From Streptomyces sp. 846.5 (GTDB taxonomy: Bacteria > Actinomycetota > Actinomycetes > Streptomycetales > Streptomycetaceae): a stretch of DNA of 64,000 nt. Shown here one piece after another: positions 54,194 through 62,723 of the stretch; position 1 is the first letter of the stretch, and every line of letters begins with the position of its first letter. The translations under genes were made by a program, and so were the position numbers. The stretch covers positions 5,752,001 to 5,816,000 of the forward strand of contig NZ_SOBN01000001.1 in assembly GCF_004365705.1 (NCBI RefSeq). Reading direction: 5' to 3'. The notes beneath the pieces are model-generated. The model saw only the letters and a list, made by a program, of their open reading frames with translations. It had not been told where the DNA came from and did no database searches.

Positions 54194-54302
54194 GTGGGCC
54201 TCTTTCCTGGGTCCGGATTCTCCGGGTGAAAGCACGATGTCCGATCCGCGTACCCTTGGTGGGGTCCGGATATACCCCCCTACTCCCTAAGGACTGAGCG
54301 CC

Positions 54303-55136
54303 CTGGCACGCCGCACGCCCGACGGTCCGCCGCCCGCACCGGTGGTGCAGCGCATCCGACTGCGCTACACCAAGCGCGGCCGTCTGCGATTCACCAGCCA
54401 CCGCGACTTCCAGCGGGCCCTTGAGCGCGCGCTGCGCCGCTCGGCCGTGCCGATGGCGTACTCGGCGGGTTTCTCGCCGCACCCCAGGATCAGTTTCGCC
54501 AACGCGGCGCCCACCGGCTCCGCCAGCGAGGCCGAGTACGTCGAGCTGGCCCTGAGCGCACCTCGGGACCCGGAGGAACTGCGGGCGCAGTTGGACGAGT
54601 CGCTGCCGACCGGGCTCGATGTGATCGACGCGGTCGAGGTCCGGACGCCGAACTTCGTGGAGCGGCTGGAGGCGTCGGTCTGGGAGCTGCGGCTGGACGG
54701 AGTGGCCCCGGAGACGGCCGGGGCGGCTGTGGCGGCGTTCCTGGCCGCCGAGAGCGTCGAGGTGCAGCGGCAGACCAAGAACGGCGTCCGCACCTTCGAC
54801 GCGCGCGGCGCCGTGGTGGCCCTCCAGGTGGTCGAATCGCAGGTCGTCGCTGGTGCGACCGGCCTACCTGAAAGTAGTACCGATATCGCCGCAGGCCGTG
54901 CCTGTGCGATACTGCGGCTGGTTGTTCGGCACGCCACACCCGCCGTGCGACCTGATGACGTCCTGTCCGGTCTCCGTGTGACGGCCGACCTGGCGCTGCC
55001 GGTCCCCGCTGGGGTGACCAGGCTGGCGCAGGGGCCGCTCGACGAGGAGTCCGGCACGGTGACCGACCCGTTCGCGCCCGACCGTGGCGCGGCACCGGCC
55101 CTCCCATCCGAGGCGGCCGAGCCGCAGCCCGCGTAG
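54303..55136 (+). CDS. TIGR03936 (DUF2344) protein, radical SAM partner
   Basis: Conserved protein of 277 residues if begun at CTG 54303. The core starts VQRIRLRYTKRGRLRFTSHR and runs to about residue 215; the tail is variable. It is the usual companion of the TIGR03960 radical SAM protein and in some bacteria is fused to it; function unknown. A GTG at 54342 is the first ordinary start, but it has no ribosome-binding site. The frame upstream reads ARRTPDGPPPAP, which I recall from Streptomyces relatives, and AAGGA lies nine bases before the CTG. rne follows. Confidence 0.88.
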   Translation: MARRTPDGPPPAPVVQRIRLRYTKRGRLRFTSHRDFQRALERALRRSAVPMAYSAGFSPHPRISFANAAPTGSASEAEYVELALSAPRDPEELRAQLDESLPTGLDVIDAVEVRTPNFVERLEASVWELRLDGVAPETAGAAVAAFLAAESVEVQRQTKNGVRTFDARGAVVALQVVESQVVAGATGLPESSTDIAAGRACAILRLVVRHATPAVRPDDVLSGLRVTADLALPVPAGVTRLAQGPLDEESGTVTDPFAPDRGAAPALPSEAAEPQPA

Positions 55137-55353
55137 GCAGCGGCGGTCGGCTTTCCGGCGTCGTCGGAGCCCGTCCAGGGCCCCTGGGAGCCACCCGGGA
55201 CTCCGGACACAACCCGCTTAGAACTGCCACAGGCACGACCAAAGACTTATCGGCGCACCGCACAGCGGAGCACCGATCGACATACGCAAGCCCCTGTGCG
55301 GCGCCCGCTCACCATGCGCGGCGCCCGGGGGCATGAACGGGAGAACCGCCCGG

Positions 55354-58300
55354 ATGCTCGATATCAACGAACAGAACGAAGAGAACGAACGAAACGAAGC
55401 GGTGGGCACGGAGGGCGCGGCCCCCAAGGCCGCACCGCGCCGCCGCCGGGCGGCCAGCCGCCCGGCCGGCCCCCCGCAGGGCGAGGGCGCTGACGCCGAG
55501 GCCCCTGCAGCCGGGGAGGCGGCCCCGGCCGCCGAGCCGGTGAAGCGGGTGCGCCGCACCCGCAAGAAGGCCGAGGCCGAGCCGGTCGCGGAGGCCGTGG
55601 CCGAGACGCCCGCCGCGGAGACTCCTGCGGCGACGGCTCCCGCCGAAGAGGCCGTTTCGGCCGCCGAGCCGGTGAAGCGTGCTCGCCGTACTCGCAAGAA
55701 GGCCGAGCCGGTCGTCGAGCCCGAGGTCGTGGTCGTTGCACCGGAGCCCGCCCCGGCCACCGAGGAGCCGGTCGAGGCAGAGCCCGCCGCGGAGGCGCCC
55801 GCGCCCGCCGCTGAAGAGCCTGTCGTGGAAACGGCCCCGCGCTCGCGCCGCCGGGCGGTCCGGCCGTCCACCGCCGTTTTCCAGGCTCCGGTGTTCCAGG
55901 AGCCCGCCGAGATCGTGGTCCCGTCGCGCCCGGTCGTGCCGCAGGCCGCGTTCACCGCGCCGGCCGCCGTGACGCCTGCCGAGACGTCCGCCGAGGCTTC
56001 CGAGGACCCGCGCCGCCGCAACCGCCGCCGGGCCACCGCACCGGTCGCCGCGCCTGCCGTGGACAGCGCCCCGGGCGAAGCCCCGGCAACCGACGAGGAG
56101 ACCGCACCGGCCCGTCGCGGCAGCCGCCGCGCCTCCGCGCCGCCGCCGCCGAGCGCGCCCGCGGTGTTCCAGCTGTCCTCCGGCCGCGCCCCGCTGAGTG
56201 ACGAGCGCCGCGCCCCGGCCGCTGTGCAGCAGGCCCCGGCCGAGCAGCAGTCCGCCGAGGACGAGGCACCGACCGGCCGCCGCCGCAACCGCCGCCGCGC
56301 GGTCTCCCCGGCCGCGTCCTTCGAGGCCCCGCAGCCGGTGCTGGAGGAGGACGAGACCGAGGGCGAGACCGATCTCGACGTCGAGGAACTCGACGAGGAC
56401 GCGGCCGAGGAGCAGGACGCCCAGGGCTCCTTCGCCGGTGACGACGAGGGCCGTCCCTCGCGCCGCCGCCGTCGCGGTGGCCGCCGTCGCCGTCGCGGTG
56501 ACGGCGACGACTTCGAGGCCCCCGTGGCCGCCTCCGCCCAGGACGAGGAGCAGGACGGCGACGACGAGGACGACGACGAGGACCTGGGCGACGCGCTGTC
56601 CGCGTCCAGCCGTCGCCGTCGGCGCCGCCGCCGTCGCAGCGGTGACAGCGCCGCCGAGGTCGAGACCGCCGCCCCCGGGGACGACCCCGAGCGCACCGTG
56701 GTGAAGGTCCGTGAGCCGCGTCGGCGTACGTCCGCCGGCAGTGACCGTGCCGACGTCCCGTTCGACCCGGACGAGGTGCAGTCCATCAAGGGCTCCACCC
56801 GTCTGGAGGCGAAGAAGCAGCGCCGCCGGGAGGGCCGCGAGCAGGGCCGCCGCCGGGTGCCGATCATCACCGAGGCCGAGTTCCTGGCCCGCCGCGAGGC
56901 CGTCGAGCGGGTCATGGTGGTCCGTCAGAACGGCGAGCGCACCCAGATCGGCGTCCTCGAGGACGACGTGCTGGTGGAGCACTACGTCAACAAGGAGCAG
57001 GCCACCTCCTACGTCGGCAACGTGTACCTGGGCAAGGTCCAGAACGTGCTGCCGTCGATGGAGGCCGCCTTCATCGACATCGGCAAGGGCCGCAACGCGG
57101 TGCTCTACGCCGGTGAGGTCAACTTCGGCGCCCTGGGCGTCAAGGGCGGCCCGCGCCGGATCGAGTCGGTGCTGAAGTCCGGTCAGTCCGTCCTGGTCCA
57201 GGTCTCCAAGGACCCGATCGGCCACAAGGGCGCCCGGCTGACCAGCCAGATCTCGCTGCCCGGCCGCTACCTGGTGTACGTGCCCGAGGGCTCGATGACC
57301 GGGATCAGCCGCAAGCTGCCGGACACCGAGCGGGCCCGGCTGAAGAACATCCTCAAGAAGATCGTCCCCGACGACGCCGGCGTGATCGTGCGCACCGCCG
57401 CCGAGGGCGCCTCGGAGGACGAGCTGACCCGTGACGTCCTGCGGCTGCAGCAGCAGTGGGAGGACATCCAGAAGAAGGTCAGCAGCGGCAACGCGCCGAC
57501 CCTGCTCTACGGCGAGCCGGACATGACCGTCCGCGTCGTCCGCGACATCTTCAACGAGGACTTCACCAAGGTCATCGTCTCCGGCGACACCGCCTGGAAG
57601 ACCATCCACGAGTACGTGGCCGGGGTCGCCCCGGACCTGGTGCCCCGGCTCCAGCGGTGGACCTCCGAGGTGGACGTCTTCGCGACGTACCGCATCGACG
57701 AGCAGCTGATGAAGGCGCTGGACCGCAAGGTCTGGCTGCCCAGCGGCGGCTCCCTGGTGATCGACAAGACCGAGGCCATGGTCGTGGTCGACGTCAACAC
57801 CGGGAAGTTCACCGGGCAGGGCGGAAACCTCGAGGAGACCGTCACCCGCAACAACATCGAGGCGGCCGAGGAGATCGTGCGCCAGCTGCGGCTGCGCGAC
57901 CTCGGCGGCATCATCGTGATCGACTTCATCGACATGGTGCTGGAGTCCAACCGCGACCTGGTGCTGCGCCGGCTGCTGGAGTGCCTGGGCCGGGACCGGA
58001 CCAAGCACCAGGTGGCCGAGGTCACCTCGCTGGGCCTGGTGCAGATGACCCGCAAGCGGGTCGGTCAGGGCCTGCTGGAGTCCTTCTCCGAGACCTGCGT
58101 GCACTGCAACGGACGCGGCGTCATCGTGCACATGGAGCAGGCCCCGCCGCCGCCGAAGGGCTTCTCCGGCCCGATGCACCTGGAGCAGGCCGCTCCGGTG
58201 GAGTCCGACGAGGACGCTGCGTCGGAGCAGGGCAGCACCGGCGGCGGCCGGCAGCGCCGCCGTCGCGGCCGGGGCGGGGACTCTGCGTACCAGGTGGAGA

Positions 58301-58989
58301 CACCGGCCCGTGAGGAGACGCTGGAGGAGCTGGCCCAGGACCTGGTCACCAACGGCCTCACGGCCGAGGACGCCGCCGAGGCGGAGGACCTGGAGATCGT
58401 GCTGCCCGAACCGGCGGTGGCCGAGACGGTCGTCGTGGCCGCGCCGGTCGTGGTCGAGCCCGCCCCGGTGGACGCGGCGGTCCAGGCCGAGGCCGAGGAG
58501 CTGGCCGAGGCGATGATCGAGTCCTCGGCGCGCCCGGGGCGTACCCGCCGTCGCGCGGTCCGCAAGGCGACCTCGCCGGCCGGGCCTCCGGCCGCGCAGG
58601 AGGCGGCCGTGGTGGTCGTCCCGGCGCGGGCGCCCGAGCCGGTGGCGGTCGAGCCCGAGGCCGTGCCGGAGCCGGAGGTCGCTCCGGCTCCGGTGCTCGT
58701 CGCCGAGCCCGAGGTCGTTGCCGAGCCCGAGGAAGCGCCCGCCGAGACGCCGGCCCCGCGCAAGCGCGCCCCGCGCAAGACCGCTGCCAAGAAGGCCGCG
58801 GCGGTCGAGGGCGAGCCGGCCGGGGAGAACGCGGCCCCGGCCAAGAAGGCCGCGAAGAAGGCCCCGGCCAAGAAGGCTGCTGCTGAGAGGGCCCCGGCGA
58901 AGAAGGCGGCTGCCAAGAAGACCGCCGCCAAGCGCGCCGCCAAGAAGACCGCGAGCACGGACGCTCCCGCTCCGGAGGCGGCCGAGTAG
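55354..58989 (+). CDS. rne: Ribonuclease E/G
   Basis: Endoribonuclease for mRNA decay and rRNA processing, 1211 residues from ATG 55354 (GGGAGA nine bases upstream; an ATG seven codons earlier is less well placed). About 500 residues of Ala/Pro/Glu/Arg-rich disorder precede the core, with RRR clusters and long acid runs. The S1 domain begins near 530 (QIGVLEDDVLVEHYV). The catalytic magnesium aspartates lie in VVVDVNTGKF (about 813) and IDFIDM (about 856), and the zinc-link CVHC near 914-917. The C-terminal about 290 residues are disordered and end in a Lys/Ala-rich histone-H1-like tail. The catalytic core is complete. Confidence 0.95.
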   Translation: MLDINEQNEENERNEAVGTEGAAPKAAPRRRRAASRPAGPPQGEGADAEAPAAGEAAPAAEPVKRVRRTRKKAEAEPVAEAVAETPAAETPAATAPAEEAVSAAEPVKRARRTRKKAEPVVEPEVVVVAPEPAPATEEPVEAEPAAEAPAPAAEEPVVETAPRSRRRAVRPSTAVFQAPVFQEPAEIVVPSRPVVPQAAFTAPAAVTPAETSAEASEDPRRRNRRRATAPVAAPAVDSAPGEAPATDEETAPARRGSRRASAPPPPSAPAVFQLSSGRAPLSDERRAPAAVQQAPAEQQSAEDEAPTGRRRNRRRAVSPAASFEAPQPVLEEDETEGETDLDVEELDEDAAEEQDAQGSFAGDDEGRPSRRRRRGGRRRRRGDGDDFEAPVAASAQDEEQDGDDEDDDEDLGDALSASSRRRRRRRRRSGDSAAEVETAAPGDDPERTVVKVREPRRRTSAGSDRADVPFDPDEVQSIKGSTRLEAKKQRRREGREQGRRRVPIITEAEFLARREAVERVMVVRQNGERTQIGVLEDDVLVEHYVNKEQATSYVGNVYLGKVQNVLPSMEAAFIDIGKGRNAVLYAGEVNFGALGVKGGPRRIESVLKSGQSVLVQVSKDPIGHKGARLTSQISLPGRYLVYVPEGSMTGISRKLPDTERARLKNILKKIVPDDAGVIVRTAAEGASEDELTRDVLRLQQQWEDIQKKVSSGNAPTLLYGEPDMTVRVVRDIFNEDFTKVIVSGDTAWKTIHEYVAGVAPDLVPRLQRWTSEVDVFATYRIDEQLMKALDRKVWLPSGGSLVIDKTEAMVVVDVNTGKFTGQGGNLEETVTRNNIEAAEEIVRQLRLRDLGGIIVIDFIDMVLESNRDLVLRRLLECLGRDRTKHQVAEVTSLGLVQMTRKRVGQGLLESFSETCVHCNGRGVIVHMEQAPPPPKGFSGPMHLEQAAPVESDEDAASEQGSTGGGRQRRRRGRGGDSAYQVETPAREETLEELAQDLVTNGLTAEDAAEAEDLEIVLPEPAVAETVVVAAPVVVEPAPVDAAVQAEAEELAEAMIESSARPGRTRRRAVRKATSPAGPPAAQEAAVVVVPARAPEPVAVEPEAVPEPEVAPAPVLVAEPEVVAEPEEAPAETPAPRKRAPRKTAAKKAAAVEGEPAGENAAPAKKAAKKAPAKKAAAERAPAKKAAAKKTAAKRAAKKTASTDAPAPEAAE

Positions 58990-59009
58990 CAGCGCACGCG
59001 CAGCCGCGA

Positions 59010-59046
59010 GCCCGTACCTGTCTCCGTTCCGAGGACAGGTGCGGGC
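59010..59046 (+). terminator. Terminator of rne
   Basis: A 13-bp stem with one G-T pair (59010-59022 with 59034-59046, loop of 11) lies 20 bases after the rne stop. It separates rne from the rplU promoter. Confidence 0.8.
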
Positions 59047-59086
59047 TGCGGCGTTGCCGGGCGGACCCTGTCCCACCTGGGGCGGT

Positions 59087-59115
59087 TTGACCCGCAGGCC
59101 GTGGTTCCGTAGCCT
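59087..59115 (+). promoter_or_regulatory. HrdB-type promoter of rplU-rpmA
   Basis: TTGACC at 59087-59092 and TAGCCT at 59110-59115 with a 17-base spacer match the housekeeping sigma pattern well. The promoter lies between the rne terminator and rplU and gives a leader of about 145 bases, long enough for control by a ribosomal protein. Confidence 0.7.
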
Positions 59116-59268
59116 TGACCCTCGGCGTGCTTTGCATTTCGGCACCGTCACGCCCCGCTCCTGAGCAACCACCTTCCGAGCTTCGCGCCCGGGAGAGGCC
59201 CCCTGCCGTTCCACTGCGGGGAGTGCTGGCATCAGGGGCTCCGACCGAGTGATGAGAGTGGGTTCGCG

Positions 59269-59583
59269 GTGTACGCGATCGTGCGTAGCGGCGGTCGGCA
59301 GCACAAGGTTGCTGTCGGCGATGTGTTTGAGTCCGACAAGGTCGACGCCAAGGTCGGCGAGACCGTTGAGCTTTCGACGATCCTGGTCGTCGACGGTGAC
59401 TCGGTCACCAGTGACCCCTGGGTCCTGGCAGGCGTGAAGGTCTCCGCCGAGGTTGTGGACCACCACAAGGGCGAGAAGATCAACATCCAGAAGTACAAGA
59501 ACAAGACCGGTTACCGCAAGCGCATGGGCCACCGTCAGCGCCACACCGCGCTCCGCGTGACCAGCATCAACACGGCGAAGTAA
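59269..59583 (+). CDS. rplU: 50S ribosomal protein L21
   Basis: Ribosomal large-subunit protein, 104 residues, with the complete family sequence from [14 protein letters not shown] to the basic C-terminus ([16 protein letters not shown]). GTG start. Twelve bases before rpmA, with which it forms the usual two-gene operon. Confidence 0.98.
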   Translation: MYAIVRSGGRQHKVAVGDVFESDKVDAKVGETVELSTILVVDGDSVTSDPWVLAGVKVSAEVVDHHKGEKINIQKYKNKTGYRKRMGHRQRHTALRVTSINTAK

Positions 59584-59595
59584 GGGGAGGCGGAA

Positions 59596-59850
59596 ATGGC
59601 TCACAAGAAGGGCGCAAGCTCTACTCGTAACGGTCGTGACTCGAACGCTCAGCGCCTCGGCGTCAAGCGCTTCGGCGGCCAGAAGGTCAACGCCGGCGAG
59701 ATCCTCGTCCGCCAGCGCGGCACCCACTTCCACCCCGGTGCGGGCGTGGGCCGTGGTGGCGACGACACCCTGTTCGCGCTGAACGCCGGCGCGGTGGAGT
59801 TCGGCACCCGCCGTGGCCGTCGCGTTGTGAACGTCGTCCCGGTCGCCTGA
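59596..59850 (+). CDS. rpmA: 50S ribosomal protein L27
   Basis: Ribosomal protein reaching the peptidyl-transferase centre, 84 residues, beginning [16 protein letters not shown] without the cleavable N-extension found in Firmicutes. ATG with GGGGAGG upstream. Second gene of the operon; a large hairpin follows before obg. Confidence 0.98.
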   Translation: MAHKKGASSTRNGRDSNAQRLGVKRFGGQKVNAGEILVRQRGTHFHPGAGVGRGGDDTLFALNAGAVEFGTRRGRRVVNVVPVA

Positions 59851-59885
59851 TCCAGGCCTGCCGTTGGACACGTGCTGCGATCTCT

Positions 59886-59920
59886 CGGGGGGCGACCCCC
59901 CGCACCCCCGCGTGAACCCG
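59886..59920. repeat. Dispersed G/C-run repeat, copy 1
   Basis: A 35-base element (core GGGGGGCGACCCCCC, then CACCCCCGCGTGAACCCG) equals 62595-62629 in 30 of 35 positions. It can form a six-base-pair hairpin. It lies between rpmA and the large obg-upstream hairpin. Confidence 0.6.
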
Positions 59921-59973
59921 CTGTTGGCGGTCCTCATCCGGAAGTGCTGTGCGGAGTGGCAGTGCAATACCTG

Positions 59974-60015
59974 ACACTGAGGGTGGATCGGAACATTCCG
60001 GTCCACCCTCGGTGT
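59974..60015 (+). terminator. 42-base near-perfect hairpin between rpmA and obg
   Basis: Bases 59974-59987 and 60002-60015 pair over 14 steps with one G-T. The stem continues through a further T-G pair and CGGAA/TTCCG to the centre, so all 42 bases are one near-perfect inverted repeat. TT follows. It is the longest hairpin in the window and probably ends or attenuates rplU-rpmA transcription 57 bases before obg. Confidence 0.85.
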
Positions 60016-60071
60016 TTGCACCACCGGTCCCATTCGAACATTCCTGTTGCCTATCGAGAGGCGCTCCAACC

Positions 60072-61565
60072 ATGACCACCTTCGTGGACCGCGTCGAGCT
60101 GCATGTCGCCGCGGGTAACGGAGGCCACGGCTGCGCCTCCGTTCACCGGGAGAAGTTCAAGCCGCTGGGCGGCCCCGACGGGGGCAGCGGCGGCCAGGGG
60201 GGCGATGTGCTGCTCGTGGTCGACCCCCAGGTCACCACGCTGATCGACTACCACCACCACCCGCACCGCAGCGCCACCAACGGGAAGCCCGGCGCCGGCG
60301 ACCACCGCACCGGCGGCGACGGCAACGACCTGGTGCTGTCGGTGCCGGACGGCACCGTGGTGCAGGACAAGAAGGGCAATGTGCTGGCCGACCTGGTCGG
60401 CTTCGGCACCACCTTCGTGATCGCGGCCGGCGGCCGCGGCGGCCTGGGCAACGCCGCGCTGGCCTCCTCCCGGCGCAAGGCCCCCGGCTTCGCGCTGCTC
60501 GGCGAGCCCGGCGAGAGCCTGGACATCGTCCTGGAGCTCAAGTCCGTCGCCGACGTGGCCCTGGTGGGCTACCCCAGCGCCGGCAAGTCCTCGCTGATCT
60601 CGGTGCTCTCCGCAGCCAAGCCGAAGATCGCGGACTACCCCTTCACCACCCTCGTCCCCAACCTGGGCGTGGTCACCGCGGGCGACACCACCTACACCAT
60701 CGCCGACGTGCCCGGGCTGATCCCCGGCGCCAGCCAGGGCAAGGGCCTCGGCCTGGAGTTCCTGCGCCATGTCGAGCGCTGCGAGGTGCTGGTGCACGTA
60801 CTGGACTGCGCCACCCTGGAGACCGACCGCGACCCGCTCTCCGACCTGGACACCATCGAGGCCGAACTGGCGCTCTACGGCGGCCTGGAGGACCGGCCCC
60901 GGCTGGTCGCCCTGAACAAGACCGACGTCCCGGACGGGCAGGACCTCGCCGACATCACCCGCGCCTCGCTGGAGGAGCGCGGTCTTGAGGTGTTCGACGT
61001 CTCCGCGGTGTCCCGCAAGGGTCTGCGCGAGTTCAGTTTCGCCCTGGCCCGGATCGTCGCCGAGGCCCGCGCGGCCAAACCGGTCGAGGAGGTCACCCGG
61101 GTGGTGCTGCGGCCCACCGCGGTGGACGACGCCGGCTTCACCGTCAGCTACGACGCGAACGAGGACCTCTACCGCATCCTCGGCGGCAAGCCCGAGCGCT
61201 GGATCAAGCAGACCGACTTCTCCAACGACGAGGCCGTCGGCTACCTCGCGGACCGGCTGGCCCGGCTCGGCGTCGAGGTCGAGCTGGCCAAGGCCGGGGC
61301 CAAGGAGGGCGACACCGTCGTCATCGGCGCCACCGAGAACGCCGTGGTCTTCGACTGGGAGCCGAGCATGGCCGCGGGCGCGGAGATGCTGGGCCGCCGC
61401 GGCGAGGACCACCGGTTCGAGTCCCCGCGTGACGCGGTCACCCGCCGCCGCGAGAAGGAGGCCGTCCGCGACGACGCCGCCTCCGAGTTCGCCCGGTTCG
61501 ACCCGCTGCCGCGCCGTGAGATCGAGCCCGCCGCCGAAGAGTTCGAAGAGTTCGAGGACCACTGA
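60072..61565 (+). CDS. obgE: Obg GTPase
   Basis: Essential ribosome-associated GTPase that also affects aerial-mycelium onset in Streptomyces. 497 residues: glycine-rich Obg fold (about 1-158), G domain with G1 GYPSAGKSS at 166-174, [10 protein letters not shown] (G3) and NKTD (G4), and the OCT domain (about 340-430). A charged tail ends in repeated EEFEEF acid residues. ATG with GAGAGG ten bases upstream. The deaminase gene begins five bases after it. Confidence 0.96.
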   Translation: MTTFVDRVELHVAAGNGGHGCASVHREKFKPLGGPDGGSGGQGGDVLLVVDPQVTTLIDYHHHPHRSATNGKPGAGDHRTGGDGNDLVLSVPDGTVVQDKKGNVLADLVGFGTTFVIAAGGRGGLGNAALASSRRKAPGFALLGEPGESLDIVLELKSVADVALVGYPSAGKSSLISVLSAAKPKIADYPFTTLVPNLGVVTAGDTTYTIADVPGLIPGASQGKGLGLEFLRHVERCEVLVHVLDCATLETDRDPLSDLDTIEAELALYGGLEDRPRLVALNKTDVPDGQDLADITRASLEERGLEVFDVSAVSRKGLREFSFALARIVAEARAAKPVEEVTRVVLRPTAVDDAGFTVSYDANEDLYRILGGKPERWIKQTDFSNDEAVGYLADRLARLGVEVELAKAGAKEGDTVVIGATENAVVFDWEPSMAAGAEMLGRRGEDHRFESPRDAVTRRREKEAVRDDAASEFARFDPLPRREIEPAAEEFEEFEDH

Positions 61566-61570
61566 CCAGC

Positions 61571-62635
61571 ATGAGCACCACGCACCTCGCGCCCCGTCCG
61601 CTGCCCAAGGCGGAGCTGCACCTGCACATCGAGGGCACCCTGGAGCCCGAGCTGGCCTTCGCGCTGGCCGAGCGCAACGGCATCGACCTGCCGTACGCGA
61701 CGCCGGACGAGCTCCGCTCCGCCTATGCCTTCAGCGACCTGCAGTCCTTCCTGGACCTGTACTACCGGCTGACCGCGGTGCTGCAGACCGAGCAGGACTT
61801 CGCCGACCTCGCGGAGGCCTACCTGGAGCGCGCGGCGGCGCAGGGGGTGCGGCACGCCGAGATCTTCTTCGACCCGCAGGCGCACACCGCCCGCGGTGTG
61901 GAGATCGGCACGGTGATCCGGGGCCTGTCCGCGGCGCTGGGGACCAGCCTGGAGCGCCACGGCGTCTCCACCGGGCTGATCCTCAGCTTCCTGCGCGACC
62001 TCTCCGCCGAGGACGCGCTGCGGACCCTCGCGGACGCCGCCCCGTACCTGGACCGGATCTCGGCCGTCGGCCTGGACTCGGCCGAGGTCGGCCACCCGCC
62101 GGCCAAGTTCACCGAGGTGTACGCGGAGGCCAAGCGGCTCGGGCTGCGGCTGGTCGCGCACGCGGGGGAGGAGGGCCCGCCCTCCTACATCACCGAGGCG
62201 CTGGACCTGCTCGGCGTCGAGCGGATCGACCACGGCATCCGCTGCCTGGAGGACGAGGCGCTGGTGGCCAGGCTGGTGGCGGAGCAGATCCCGCTGACCG
62301 TCTGCCCCTTCTCCAACGTCCGGCTGCGCTGCGTGGACCGACTGGAGGAGCACCCGCTGCCGGCGATGCTGGCGGCAGGGCTGCTGGTCACCGTCAACTC
62401 CGACGACCCGTCCTACTTCGGCGGCTACGTCGAGGACAACTACCAGGGGCTGCGTACCGCCCTCGGACTGACGGACGATCAACTGCGGCTGCTGGCACGG
62501 AACTCCTTCAAGGCGTCGTTCCTGGACGAGGCCCGCAGGGCAGAACTGCTGGCCGAGCTGGACGCGCACGGTTCCACCGTCTACTCCAATTTTCCGGGGA
62601 GCGACCCCCCGTACCCCCACGCAAACCCGAGGTAG
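61571..62635 (+). CDS. add: Adenine/adenosine deaminase family protein
   Basis: Zinc amidohydrolase of the adenosine-deaminase family, 354 residues. Metal ligands His17 and His19 (ELHLHIEG), His197 and catalytic Glu200 (VAHAGEE), and Asp284-Asp285 (NSDDPSYF) are all present. The substrate segment reads GLDSAEVGHPP (167-177), which is the form I know from adenine deaminases rather than nucleoside-using adenosine deaminases, so adenine is the likelier substrate. The last about 13 residues (SDPPYPHANPR) are encoded by a dispersed repeat. Starts five bases after obg. Confidence 0.9.
   Translation: MSTTHLAPRPLPKAELHLHIEGTLEPELAFALAERNGIDLPYATPDELRSAYAFSDLQSFLDLYYRLTAVLQTEQDFADLAEAYLERAAAQGVRHAEIFFDPQAHTARGVEIGTVIRGLSAALGTSLERHGVSTGLILSFLRDLSAEDALRTLADAAPYLDRISAVGLDSAEVGHPPAKFTEVYAEAKRLGLRLVAHAGEEGPPSYITEALDLLGVERIDHGIRCLEDEALVARLVAEQIPLTVCPFSNVRLRCVDRLEEHPLPAMLAAGLLVTVNSDDPSYFGGYVEDNYQGLRTALGLTDDQLRLLARNSFKASFLDEARRAELLAELDAHGSTVYSNFPGSDPPYPHANPR
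62595..62629. repeat. Dispersed G/C-run repeat, copy 2, inside the add 3' end
   Basis: Matches 59886-59920 in 30 of 35 positions. It lies inside the last codons of the deaminase gene and supplies most of the protein's final tail, stopping four bases before the stop codon. Confidence 0.6.
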
Positions 62636-62723
62636 CGGAGCTCAGTCGACCGGACCCACCCGTTGAGACGAAGATGAGCCCGGTGTCCGCTTCGCGTACA
62701 TTGCTGCGCGGCGGACACGAACC

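Noticed and set aside
55309..60069. A 1586-codon frame antisense to rne, rplU and rpmA
   Set aside because: Composition is the mirror of the Ala/Glu/Pro/Arg-rich coding strand; it crosses three real genes and two clear terminators.
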